This document shows positions 14,001-24,769 of a DNA stretch of 50,445 bases, piece by piece. The notes beneath the pieces were generated by a model. It searched no databases. It was given only the letters and a program-made list of their open reading frames with translations, and was not told the DNA's origin. Every line of letters starts with the position of its first letter. Position 1 is the first letter of the stretch. Both the position numbers and the translations under genes were made by a program. Origin of the DNA: Candidatus Altimarinota bacterium (GTDB lineage: Bacteria; Patescibacteriota; Gracilibacteria; BD1-5; UBA2023); assembly GCA_014377245.1 (NCBI GenBank), contig JACMPX010000014.1, positions 1-50,445 on the forward strand. Direction: 5' to 3'.

Positions 14001-16991
14001 AAGATTGCTGGATCTATAACAGCATTTCTCTCTATTATGAAGCTCATCTCGAAGATGTATTGTTATTATCAAAAAACAGTTCTCATTCCTGAATGGCAAG
14101 TGGGTGATGTTATAGCTCAGAGAACAGAACGACAAGGGACGTTACCATTTGATTTTATCAATCTTGATATGCCACAATTCTCACTTCCCTCTATCAAGGA
14201 AATTCGAGTCGCAAGTCATGTGAATTATGAGCTTCGTTCTGATTTTATCTCTGAATTTGCTCGCTCTATAGTCAAACCAATCAACTCATTCCAGACAGAT
14301 ATCCAAGGGATTATACCGAAAAAAATAGGTACTGATATAATTGTCCCAAGCGTGAAAGTAAATATAAAACCAAGAACATATCTTCAAGATATGAAGATCC
14401 AATCTCTTCCACAGAGTGTAACTACAATGATAGATATTATGAATCGAGAGAAGGATATTTTTCTCGACACAGACCACTTCGCATCATATCTCATTGAGCA
14501 ATTCCAACAGCCAGAATTGGTACATAATAATATATCATTACGGAGAGAGCTCGCAACTGCGAGGATCGAGAGCGATGCTCTAGAGAATGATATCACCACA
14601 TTCAATAATGAGCGATTTACTCTAATGCGAGAATATCTAAGTGCCGAGAGTGATACCAATGCTGAGCTGCAGAATATCGTAGACCTCTTCTCTCAGGAGA
14701 TGTTAGGAGAACCACGACAACTAATTGCGGATATATCAAGCAGCTCTGCCCGCTCTACATGACTCTTAGCCGAACTCGATACATACCAGAGTGGTGCGCC
14801 TACTCCAAAAATAGAAATGAAACAAGAGAAGAGACTTGCTGAATCTACTCTATCTCTCCATGGTAAACTCTCACGTATGGTGGCAGCTACTACAGTTGGG
14901 TGATCTCCTAGCGACCCTGGTGATACTATATCTGCGGGATATAGTGCGAACTATCAAGGGATATATATACGTACTCCGAGCGGTTTACAGACTCGATTAT
15001 TTGATTATATTGCTCCTATAAATAGTACAACACGAGTAGACTCTGTTGATATCGATAAGGATGGTGATATGGACTATCTATATCTACTCGATGGGGTATT
15101 GTACGTCAAGTACTCTTGGATGCAAAATCCGAACAAGATCATCGACAACTCAGTAAAAATATCAGAGGTACCGAGAGATGATACTGTCCAATATGTACCA
15201 AATTATTTCCATGAAAATGTATCTACTCCCAAGAGTCTCAACTATTCATTTGTACCTGCATCTTCAACAGAGACCGAGTGGAGAGTAGAGTTCTATGATC
15301 GATATGCAGAATGGGATCATATAGATATTGGAGATCATGATCCCATGAGTACACCCAAGACGACGATCGATATGCTACTACAGACTCCGACTACAACGGA
15401 TCCAACATATCCTGGTTTAGTGGCTCATCCGATAACTCGCTCGCTATCCTCAGTTGCTGATCGTGATTCATTTATTCTTGAGGGTCGTAGTATAGATGTC
15501 TATACCGGTGCATTATCTATATCGCTCTCGCCTGGCCGTGTACTCTATACCGGCAACCGTAGAGTGACTATCACTTACACCAATCAGTCCACACCAATAC
15601 CCAGATCTATATCTCTCGATCCACAAACTGGATACGAGTTTTCAGAAATAACTGAGATCATGACTACATGAGGACGTCTCTATCTGATTGGAGCAGAGGA
15701 TAGTTCACGATATACGTATTCCGATGATCTTATTGGTGTACCTATACTTCCAGGGATGAGGCTCTATGCATCTGATGCAGGAGCTATACTTCGCAATCAT
15801 ACAAGTGATCGAGATATTGCTCTGATCGGTTGAGCTACTTATCTCACCTATGATCTTTGAGAGAGAGCAATACAATATCAAGTATCTCTCCCATACCAGA
15901 ATTCTTACTACTATGCGAGACTCCATAATCTGACTGATACACAGACAGATCGAGCGGGAGTGATACTCCTCTCGCCTCAGACTACGAGTGATGATGGAGC
16001 ACCTATCATCGATCTTCCATCGCGTATCCGTCTCCCCATATACTCCAAAAAATCATACAAAATATCAGATATTCTCACGGATCTGAGTGCCGCGAGTATA
16101 ACAATCGATAGTGATCTCACTACAGATACTAACGGTAATGGTATATTTGATGATGATTTTACTACTATTGGTGATGGATTTGTTATATCTAACTCAGATA
16201 TTTCATTTGGTTCATTCAATACCCCAGGTAAGTACAATATGGTACTCCGGGCTGTCGATGAGGTCGGCAATACTACTATCATGCCACTTTCAGTAGATAC
16301 TTATGCTCTGATCCCTCAGATACAGAGCGTGACCAATTCAGGTGTTATCCTTGGTAATCTATCAGAGTCCCTCTCTGGTACTCCAGTTCACTTTTTCCGA
16401 GTGAGACCAGGAGAATGACCTACATTACTCACGCCTACTGCTACAAGCTCAGACCCAACTGGAGGATTCTCGACACCTTCATTTTTTACGAGTCCTGAGA
16501 TCATCACCATGCGAACGAGTACTGATAGTGGGATTGTAGATATCCATGGAATATTCGCACTCCCATCTGGATATCGTACAGAGATATCTCCCGCGAATGA
16601 CGCTGCTCCTATGCAGATATATACGATGAGCCCATCTGGATCGATCTCGCATATCCATACTCTATCACTTCCAGAAGATATCAGATTCATCGATCGCTCA
16701 CTTTCTACTACAACAGCTACTGGAGTCATTATTTCTCCTCTGGCGCTCGTCACACGAGTAGTACCAGCAAGTTCGACAGATATATCTATACCATGAGGTG
16801 TCTATATTACAGATTCTACATATCATCCTGTCTCTGCTATTGCTCGAGATGGCAATATCTATACCATCGACAAGACCATCACACTACAGTATAGGGTTCA
16901 AGATGGATATATGACTATTGATATCATAAGACAAGGGGCCGTCATAGCGAGTATAGAGTATCATATTGATTTTTTCTATACGATGCGGTAG
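5037..16991 (+). CDS. Giant exported multidomain surface protein (3,984 aa)
   Basis: I read codon by codon from ATG 5037 to TAG 16989-16991 and found no in-frame TAA or TAG but about 80 TGA codons. The N-terminus has a short basic stretch then a hydrophobic segment (IAAVLVMMILVSQTI), a signal or anchor. Residues about 30-170 form a domain with TILIGNIPIPIV and SLYPYVDF. FG-GAP/EF-hand-like Asp-rich loops occur near residues 1866 (DMDADGIEDL), 1966 (DMDSDGRDDI) and 3338 (DIDKDGDMDY), and calcium-type loops near 2273 (DADNNKIPDSIE) and 3698 (DTNGNGIFDDDF). A Leu-Pro-Asp repeat lies near 2960. Near 3715-3755 an Ig-like stretch ends RAVDEVGNTTIMPLSV. Likely a calcium-stabilised cell-surface protein, perhaps for host contact; I recognise no catalytic domain. 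An upstream ATG at 5001 in frame is possible but would bury the signal. Confidence 0.85.
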
Positions 16992-17159
16992 AATTTTTTT
17001 CTATGGTTACCTTTATGAGAGTATATTCTTTACTATATATTTCCCATTTCCCACTTTCACAAGTGGTATTTTTATACATTTTGGTCTCTCTGACTCTCGA
17101 TTTGCTTTTTTCCATTTTTTCGGTATTCTCCCAATATATTTTTTAGTCTCTTTTTTGTT

Positions 17160-18683
17160 ATGCTCGCTCGCGTCACTATCATCGGTCGTCCCAATGTTGG
17201 TAAGTCATCTATATTCAACTCACTCTCGGGGCATCGAATCGCCATCATATCGGATATCGAGAATACAACTCGAGATATTATCGAGTATCATATCGATGAT
17301 ACTGAGAATGAGATCTCCTATATTATGGCAGATAGTGGAGGTATCGTCAGTGCTGATAATGAGACACTTCTCATGGATGTACGAGCTAAGGCCAATGAAG
17401 CTATCCTTGCCTCTGATCTTATACTATTCGTCGTAGAGTATGATCGTATGACTGAGTTCGACGAATATATCGTGAAATTACTTCGTAGATCCAAGAAGCC
17501 AGTATTGGTTGTTGCCAACAAGGCAGATAATCCAAAAAGAGCACTCGAAGCATACCAACATATGAGTCTCGGGCTCGGTGATGTTGTTCCTGTGAGTGCT
17601 GTACAGACTCGAGGATTCTGAGAGCTCAGAGCTAAGGTTGCTGATATGCTGAAGGAACTCGGATTTGGTTTTGTACCTAATGAGCTCCATGAGGGTATGC
17701 TCAGACTCGCTATCATAGGTAGACCTAATGTCGGTAAGTCATCACTTGTCAATGCTATCGCAGGGGAGACTCGCTCTATTGTATTCGATATGCCAGGTAC
17801 CACACGAGATGCTATAGATACGGTGATCACATATACACCAAAAGGGGAACCTGGATTGCATCATACTTTGCAATGAAATGAGCCACAGGATATAGTCCTC
17901 ATTGATACGGCTGGTATACGTAGAGCAGGCAAGATCGGATCGGCCAATATCGAGCAGTGGAGTGTGATGCGAGCAGAAAAATCTGTAGAGCGCTCAGATG
18001 TTGTCGCAGTCGTAATCGATGCGTTTGAAGGAGTGGCTCATCAGGATGAGCATATCGTCGGAGAGGCGATGAAAGAAAAGAAGGGAATCATCCTCGTCAT
18101 CAACAAGTGGGACAAAGTCATGAATAAGCCAGGAGTCAATAAGGATACTATTCTTGAGCGGTACATGCACTATCTTTCGAAGAAGTTCGATTTTCTCTCG
18201 TATGCTCCTGTTGTCTTCACGACTGCTATCGAGAACAAGAGGATCGATCTGGTCCTCGAACATGCGATAAAAATCCGAGCAGAACGTAACAAGCGAGTTA
18301 AGACAGGAGTGTTTAATAAATTCCTCGAGCAGATCACCTATGACCATGCCCCAACAGGGAATCGCAAGTCACACAAGCCTCGCATATATTACGGATCACA
18401 GGTGGATGTCAATCCTCCAAAGTTCATGATCTCTGTCAACAATGCTGATCATTTTCACTTCTCTTATGTCCGATATATCGAGAACAAGATACGTGAAGTA
18501 TTCGGATTCGAAGGAACTCCAATAGAGCTCGAACTCAGATCTCGCAAGAGTATGTTCAAACCCAAGGAGCAAGGTGGATCTCGTGAGGATCACTTCGGAG
18601 AAGAGATTGTCGAACTCGAGCAGAAGATCGCAGACAAGAAGATTGATACATTTGGTAAGAAAAAACCTCGAAAAAAGAGATAA
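17160..18683 (+). CDS. der: Ribosome biogenesis GTPase Der (EngA)
   Basis: The protein is 507 aa with TAA stop and two tandem GTPase domains. Domain 1 has [14 protein letters not shown] and NKAD. Domain 2, from about residue 180, has [16 protein letters not shown] and NKWDK. The C-terminal KH-like domain ends in a Lys/Arg-rich tail (GKKKPRKKR), common in Der. Two TGA codons read as Gly join what would otherwise be three pieces. Der is an essential GTPase for 50S subunit assembly. It is preceded by 168 bp of T-rich DNA with no clear ribosome binding site. Length is slightly above the usual 430-490 aa. Confidence 0.95.
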
Positions 18684-18715
18684 GAGTTAGAATTGAGAGT
18701 TCATTCTCTGAGTTT

Positions 18716-18805
18716 CTGTCATTTCTGCGAAGGCAGTAATCCTGCAGTCACAAGGAATCTTTATTTTTTCTCTGGACCCCGGGCTATGACTCCGCCTGGT
18801 TGAGA
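18716..18805 (+). repeat. Decayed intergenic repeat, copy 1 (CTGTCATTyCTG type)
   Basis: Begins CTGTCATTTCTGCGAAGGCA and contains TCTGGACCCCGGGCTATGAC. The pattern GTCATTCCTGCGAAGGCAGGAATC ... GGATCCCGGTCTA is a widespread bacterial intergenic repeat. A better preserved copy starts at 38965 and a poorer one at 41799. Confidence 0.6.
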
Positions 18806-18821
18806 GGTACATTATATGTAA

Positions 18822-19811
18822 ATGAAACTATCAAAAATCTTCGCGTATATATTTGCAGCTATTGCTCTCATTTTCGAGGGATATTTTGGAATAGTTCCAT
18901 TTGTATCATTTGTAGCACAAATCATACTACTGTCTTTTGCTTTATTTTTTCTGGTGTGGATATTTCGTCGCAAGATTGCAGCTGAGTGGAGAAGCGTGAT
19001 AGCACGTTATGTACTGAGTATACTTGTAACTATATGAATTTTAACGACATTTTTTCTATCTTTTATTGGTTATCAGTACCTCGTTCCGGGTTTTGTATCG
19101 GATATCACTCTATCTCATACGGGGCAACAGATCGTATTCATAGAGATGTCACATATAGCTATGCCTGAATTCTACTCGAGCAAAAAATCCAAAATTGCAG
19201 CCCTCGCAGCAAGTGGATATACTATATTGGTTGAATGAGTTCGACCAGGGACTCATACTAATCAAGCCATATTTAATCAAACATTATGATTCAACTTCAC
19301 ACCATCTCTCTATGAGACCATAGCTGATTTGATTGGCTTAGATAGTCAAGATAATACTTTGCTTTTTGCATGAATTGCCAGCTGATCTCTCGTCTCCGTC
19401 GATCTCTCAATAGATGAAATTATCTCGATCATGGGGAGTGGTTGACAGCTGCCTGAATCAACAGGATCACTTATTGACCTCGAGTCTCAGATTCGTGCTA
19501 CCACAAGTATACTCACTCAACGTGAGCAGCTTTTTATCAGTTGGGTATCTAGAAGTCTCCTCAATTGGTCACTCAGACGTGCTGGAGATATTGACTCTCT
19601 TCTGAGTTCATCATCTCAGTCTCGACTATTTGAGACGATTATCGATCGTCGCAATGATGCGATCGTGGAATATATTCAGTCTCATCCGAAACAGAATATT
19701 GCAGTAGTATACGGTGCCCTTCATTTTAACTGAGTATATGCTAGCCTACAACAACTCGATCCAAAATGGATGATAACCGAGATAGAGAACCATAAACCGT
19801 ATAGTCGATAA
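18822..19811 (+). CDS. TraB/Tiki-like domain membrane protein
   Basis: The ORF is 329 aa with TAA stop and eight Gly-TGA codons. Three hydrophobic segments fill the first ~90 residues (for example FVAQIILLSFALFFLVWIF and YVLSILVTIGILTTFFLSF). The rest carries TraB/GumN-type features: FIEMSHIAMPEFYSSKKSKI, GYTILVEGVRPG, RNDAIVEYI, and VVYGALHFNG near the end with the family His. The TraB/Tiki/EreA superfamily includes metal-dependent hydrolases and proteases, so an ectodomain protease is possible. The barstar-like gene starts 4 bp later, so they are probably co-transcribed. The assignment rests on motif resemblance only. Confidence 0.6.
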
Positions 19812-19815
19812 AATC

Positions 19816-20160
19816 ATGATCAAAAAAATTCACATCGACCTTAAGAATATAGAAACTCCTAAAGAATTTTTCCAACTTTTTTCTGATACTTTTTCATTTC
19901 CACCACATTTCGGGAACAATTGGGATGCTTTTTTTGATGTAATGCAATCACTCGAGCCAAGTGCTGATATATTCCATGGTATGCGATATCCACTCACTGG
20001 TATCCATCTTATACTCTCTAGTTTTGATGTATTTGAGGGTATATTTCCTGATGAACAGATGATTATTTTGCGATCTATCCTAGTAGATCTATCATTGAGT
20101 CATGAGTTGCGAGCTGATGGCCTTTCGTTCACATTTGAGATAGCTTATACATCTTTGTAG
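19816..20160 (+). CDS. Barstar-family (barnase inhibitor-like) protein
   Basis: The protein is 114 aa with TAG stop, starting MIKKIHIDLKNI. It has the barstar core: IETPKEFFQLFSDTF, then FPPHFGNNWDAFFDVM, equivalent to the family's YGxNLDALWDxL helix that plugs the RNase active site, and a C-terminal beta strand (GLSFTFEIA). There is no TGA in frame. It begins 4 bp after the TraB-like gene. No barnase-like RNase was found in the window, so its partner is unknown. Barstar-like folds also occur as orphan immunity proteins. Confidence 0.82.
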   Translation: MIKKIHIDLKNIETPKEFFQLFSDTFSFPPHFGNNWDAFFDVMQSLEPSADIFHGMRYPLTGIHLILSSFDVFEGIFPDEQMIILRSILVDLSLSHELRADGLSFTFEIAYTSL

Positions 20161-20249
20161 ATGTGATATGATGTCACTACTTTTTTTTGCTTTTTTCGAC
20201 TTTTTTCATATAATTTTGATACTTATTTTAGTTTATATTCATCCATATT

Positions 20250-22190
20250 ATGGCACCAAAAAAAACCAAAAAATCAACTCAAAAAAAACCAATTCTCCGC
20301 ATTCCAAAAGATACTCAGGTCAAGATTATTGAAATTACTCCTCGTACCTTCCTTTTTCCACTCCTCGGTATTGCACTCTTCTGGGCACTCTATAGTCTCT
20401 GGATTAGCAATAGTAATGAGCTCGTGACATATGATGATACCAAGTGACTCAATGAGATACGACAGAGCTATCAATCATGATCATACGCTGAGATAGTGAT
20501 ATCTGGGAATCAGCTGAAGGGACTATTCCCCAAAATAAAAAGTATCGAAAAGGGCAAAGAAGTAACAAATCAAAAAATCGAGCGAATAACACTCCCAGCC
20601 AATGTAGTCAGTACGGATTTAGGATTTGCTGATCCTACTAATCCCACCAAGGTAACTATTGAGAACAATAACTGGTCCAAGGCATTTTGGGAATTTCTTC
20701 CGAGTGTTGCACTGACTATATTATTTGTCCTTTTGATGCTATTTCTGATGGCTCGTATGGGCGGAGGAGGTATGGGCAATCCTATGCAATTCATCAAGTC
20801 AAGAGCCAAGATGTATGATCCAGAGCTCGACGAGAAGGTTACATTTGCTGATGTAGCAGGGTCTGAGGAAGAGAAAGCTGATCTTGAAGAGGTCGTCGAC
20901 TTTCTCAAAAATCCAGCTAAATACAAGGATCTCGGAGCCAAGATCCCACGAGGTATCCTCATGGTCGGTCCTCCAGGAACTGGTAAGACACTTCTTGCCC
21001 GAGCTGTCGCTTGAGAATCTGAGGTTCCATTTTTCTCTATATCAGGATCTGAGTTCGTCGAGATGTTCGTCGGTGTCGGTGCAGCTCGTGTCCGAGATCT
21101 CTTTCGTGAGGCTCGTGAGCATGCTCCTTCTATCATATTTATAGATGAGATCGATGCTATAGGAAAAAAAAGATCACCTGGTATCGGTGGTGGACATGAT
21201 GAACGTGAACAAACTCTGAATCAGATTCTCACCGAGATGGATGGATTCGATAATGAGACCAATGTAATTATCATAGCAGCTACTAATCGTGCCGATGTTC
21301 TCGATAGTGCACTGCTGAGACCAGGACGATTTGATCGTAAGGTAATGATCAATCTCCCAACCCTTGAAGATCGCAAAAAAATCCTCGAAGTCCATGCCAA
21401 AGGGAAGCCATTCGCTCCTGACGTCAGATGGGATCGTATCGCTGGTATCACTATCGGATTCTCTGGTGCTGAGCTAGGTAATCTCCTGAATGAAGCAGCA
21501 ATACTCGCAGGTAAGAAAAGTGCGAAAAGTATTACTCAAGAAATGATCCAGAAATCTATCGAAAAGGTTGTGATGGGAAATGAGAAAAAATCACTCCGTA
21601 TGACCGATTATGAGAAGCGCCTCACAGCACTCCATGAGGTTGGACATGCGATTGTCGGTAAGATGCTCCCTCATACAGATCCAGTACATAAGATCTCTAT
21701 CCTTCCACGAGGGGGTGCTGGTGGTGTGACATGGTTCCTCCCAGAGAAGGATCGTACCTATACTTCAAAGGCGAAGTATCTCGATGAGCTTGCTACTCTC
21801 TATGGTGGACGAGTGGCTGAGGAGATATTCTTTGGAGCGAACTATATTACTACTGGTGCTTCCTCAGATATCGAGCGAGCTACTGAAATCGCGAGAGCTA
21901 TGGTGATGAGATATGGATTTGATTCTGATCTCGGAGCTGAGAACTATGCTCCAGATCATATCGAGTGACAGCACAAGGATGTATCGAATGACACCCGCAA
22001 GATGATCGATGAGAAGGTGAGAGGACTTCTCCAGGATGCCTACGCACTCGCCACTCGTATCATCACTGTTAATCGATTACTCCATGAGAAAATTGCCAAT
22101 GCTCTCCTCATAGCAGAAGAGATGACACAAGAGGAGTTCGATCTATTTTTTGACTGAGTGGTTGGAGTCCCAACCAAGATTGCGATGTAG
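20250..22190 (+). CDS. ftsH: ATP-dependent zinc metalloprotease FtsH
   Basis: The protein is 646 aa with TAG stop. Two transmembrane helices (near residues 35-52 and 150-172) flank a short extracytoplasmic domain. The AAA domain has Walker A GPPGTGKT, Walker [10 protein letters not shown], pore loop [12 protein letters not shown] and second region of homology [17 protein letters not shown]. The protease domain has HEVGH (usually HEAGH) and the distal Asp in ASSDIERAT. The TGA after LLARAVA falls exactly on the Gly of the universal AVAGE motif, the clearest single proof of the code. FtsH forms membrane hexamers that degrade membrane and regulatory proteins. A hairpin terminator follows. Confidence 0.97.
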
Positions 22191-22200
22191 TATAGATATT

Positions 22201-22228
22201 AAAAATCCTGATATTTTTCAGGATTTTT
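22201..22228 (+). terminator. Intrinsic terminator of ftsH
   Basis: AAAAATCCTGA and TCAGGATTTTT form a perfect 11-bp stem around a short T-rich loop, 10 nt after the ftsH stop codon. Confidence 0.9.
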
Positions 22229-22251
22229 ATTTTTTAAAAAAATATCTTAAT

Positions 22252-22722
22252 ATGTCTTCTTGGCTCATGAAATCTGAACCTACAGAATACTCTATAGACC
22301 ATCTCCAGAGAGACGGATCATCGAGTTGGTACGGTGTACGCAATTATCAGGCTCGTAACTATATGAGAGATTATATGCAACTTGGGGATCAGGTATTTTT
22401 TTATCATTCATCATGTCAGACTCCTGGTATCGTAGGGTTCGCAGAGGTAGTATCACTCCCTCATCCTGATGAGACGCAGTTCATCATATGAGACAAGCAC
22501 TATGATCCGAAGGCGAGCCGTGATAAGCCCAGATGGATATGTGTGGATGTCGGATTTGTATCAAAGTTTGATGCTATCTTATCAATTACTGAGATAAGGT
22601 CGATCCCAGAACTCGCAACTATGAAGTTGCTCCAAAAGGGGAGTCGACTCTCGATCACGCCTGTAGCGGATTATGAGAGTGAGGTGATTATGGGAATTAT
22701 AGAGAGTAGAATTTCTCCATAG
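22252..22722 (+). CDS. EVE (PUA-like) domain protein
   Basis: The protein is 156 aa, start MSSWLMKSEPTEYSIDHL and TAG stop, with one Gly-TGA at 22489. It shows the EVE signature WLMKSEP, WYGVRNYQARNYMRD, GDQVFFYHS and GIVGFAEV, ending in a KGSRLSITPV segment. EVE domains are PUA-like folds thought to bind modified nucleobases in DNA or RNA; the human relative is Thyn1. Its end overlaps the convergent MutY-like gene by 26 bp. I chose the ATG at 22252 because upstream sequence is the ftsH terminator. Confidence 0.93.
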
Positions 22723-23797
22723 ATGTCTTCATATCCGCTTTGTTGTATTGCTTGAATATACTGGCATCACCAGCTTGTATCTGAGCATTCACTGCGATAT
22801 ATGGTTTTCATTCAGAGGAGAGCCATTTTCGGTGAACTGGTCTTACTGAGAGCTCAAGTCCATATCTAGTCCTGAAATATTCTTGTACATATTTACGAGT
22901 ATCTCGATCTTCGCTTGCTGTTAATATGAATGGAGAATACAGTTCTATTGAGATACTATAGTATACTTGATGATCCTGATGGAGTATCACAACAACCTGA
23001 GCATCTGGGGTAGGGAACGAGACCGATATCTTTTTCTCTATCACTTCAATAGCTCATCGTGATATATAGAACTGACTACTCGTGAATATATAGTTATCTG
23101 GATCCAATAAATTGGCTGTTTTGGGTTCGGCTATACGAGCCCAATCCATGAGACCATTGTTGATATCTCGGACTATGTTTGTATCTTTCACCCATGAATC
23201 TAGTATGGCGTGATATGGCGATCTAGATTTTTGATACTCTGGATTGCTATGTGCCTCGCAATGACGAGCAGTGAAATCCTGAAAATCTTTCTCGATTTCA
23301 TTTTTTTCCTCTTCGCTGAGCTTAATATTTTTTCCTCATTTATAATATCTCGAAAATATGGTCTCGAGATTAGTATCCCAGGCAAGGAACGGATCTCCAT
23401 ACCCAAATGCGAGGATCGCTCTCGCAGTATACTCACCGACTCCAGGGAGTTTTTTGAGTTTTTGTTTATTTTTTGGAAATATTCACTCATATTCGCCATT
23501 TATGATATTTGCGGTTTTGAGGAGATTTCTCGCTCGAGAGTAGTAGCCGAGTCACTGATAATGGGGGAAGAACTCATCATAACTCGCCTTTGCGAGATCT
23601 CCTATGGTCGGGTATTTGCCTAGTATCTGTTCATAAAAAGAAACCACTCTATCAGCCTGGGTCTGCTGGAGGAGGATCTCTGCGAGCCATACGCGATATC
23701 CACTCGTATCATAGGCATCATACTGCCTCCACGGGAAGTCATGTCGTCAGTATATTTTATACCAATTGAGGAGGAGTTGCCATGGGAAAGATTTCAT
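22697..23797 (-). CDS. mutY: MutY-like A/G-specific adenine glycosylase lacking the Fe-S cluster
   Basis: The protein is 366 aa with TAA stop, complete only with TGA as Gly. MutY features in order: FPWRQYDAYDTSGYRVWLAE, ILLQQTQADRV, HYQGLGYYSRARNLL (first Gly from TGA), LPGVGEYTARAI (helix-hairpin-helix), and AWDTN carrying the likely catalytic Asp. The usual four-cysteine Fe-S loop that should follow NGLMDW is absent. Residues about 178-203 (RHCEAHSNPEYQ and on) are translated from a GTCATTGCGAG-type palindromic repeat inserted in frame. MutY removes A opposite 8-oxoG. Loss of the cluster is known in some MutY lineages, but together with the insertion it leaves activity open. Confidence 0.8.
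23189..23266 (-). repeat. Palindromic repeat element inside the MutY-like gene
   Basis: On the minus strand it runs CGTCATTGCGAGGCACATAG CAATCCAGAG and then an arm TCTAGATCGCCATATCACGC, matching the widespread GTCATTGCGAG...AGCAATCCAG...TCTGGATTGCCACGTC type of bacterial palindromic repeat. It keeps the reading frame and adds about 26 residues. Confidence 0.7.
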
Positions 23798-23880
23798 AGA
23801 GTGATAGTATTTATATTTCTTTTATTTGCAAAAAAAGTGTACTTCATATATAATCTTATTATATCATAATTATAAATAGT

Positions 23881-24204
23881 ATGAATGGCAACCAGAAAAA
23901 TATAGCAGACAGAGAGAAGTCCGATTCTCAAAACCCTACCGAAGACTCAGTATCCTATTGTCTTGATAAACTTCGAGTTCTTGCAGTCAAGTATCCAACA
24001 TTACTTGCTCTGATTGATCAGATTGCAAAAAAATTGGAAAAATTACCTACTTCAGTACAATCATTATGAGTAACACTCATGAACCAACAAATCGAGGCAT
24101 TGAATGCAGGGAATGTTTCGATGGATGCAGCCCTACGGGCTATAGATATACATGCTGATGATGCTGCAAATGATGAATGATATGAAATCCAGAAGGCTGC
24201 ATAA
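23881..24204 (+). CDS. Small hypothetical protein (107 aa)
   Basis: Start MNGNQKNIADREKSD, stop TAA, with Gly-TGA at 24067 and 24178. The protein is soluble, mostly predicted helical from composition (LDKLRVLAVKYPTLLALIDQ, then IAKKLEKLP), and acidic at its C-terminal end (HADDAANDEG). It lies divergent from the MutY-like gene with an AT-rich promoter region between them and is followed 14 bp later by another small gene, suggesting a two-gene unit. I do not recognise it. Confidence 0.65.
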
Positions 24205-24218
24205 TTTACCTCAAAAAG

Positions 24219-24590
24219 ATGCAAAATACACGTCTCCAGCTCCTTCTCGAACGATCCCCCCTTACTGATGAGGATAGATACAATATTTCTCGTATTTTTG
24301 CAATCCTATCATCAGATCGTCAGTCAGCACTATTATCTGACTGGAACTGATATATTACACGATTCGTCACTATACGAGATCAGCTCCTTGAAGAAGAATC
24401 TCGTAGATTCCTCCAGTGACTCCAGACTATTGATATGATTCTCGACCAGGCTACTCAGCGTGAGATCGAAAAACAAAAACAACTCGATCACCATAAGAGA
24501 CAAATTCGCTCTGAACTGGAGGCAACGGTAGCGTATGATCAGATGCAGAGACTCCGTAAGGTCAAAGAACTACAAAACATAGGAAGATAA
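24219..24590 (+). CDS. Small coiled-coil hypothetical protein (123 aa)
   Basis: Start MQNTRLQLLLERSPLTDEDR, stop TAA, with two Gly-TGA codons (at 24348 and 24417). The C-terminal half is a long charged helix with heptad-like spacing (QREIEKQKQLDHHKRQIRSE), typical of a coiled coil. It contains no cysteine and no membrane segment. It starts 14 bp after the preceding small gene and is likely co-transcribed with it. The family was not recognised; a structural or partner-binding role is only a guess. Confidence 0.65.
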
Positions 24591-24769
24591 ATAAATATTT
24601 CTAGATGAACTATGGAATTGTGCAAGATCAAAACAGGCTCAAAAATTGCTCACTAATTAAAGTAGTGATAGAATAATAGTATCACATTTGGTCATGTGAG
24701 AAGTTTTAGCCTCATAGTGTGTCATTGTGCACAAGGCCAATATATTGTTGGTCTTTTTCTTTTTTTGTA

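Noticed and set aside
13478-14047. 189-aa minus-strand ORF rich in Gly/Arg/Ser
   Set aside because: It is the antisense shadow of the Leu-Pro-Asp repeat of the giant protein.
5037-16991. A cluster of many short genes or a decayed pseudogene
   Set aside because: All interruptions are TGA in one constant frame with no TAA or TAG and no frameshift; the same pattern is seen in essential genes of the window.
23210-23623. Plus-strand 137-aa hydrophobic ORF
   Set aside because: Antisense to the helix-hairpin-helix region of the MutY-like gene.
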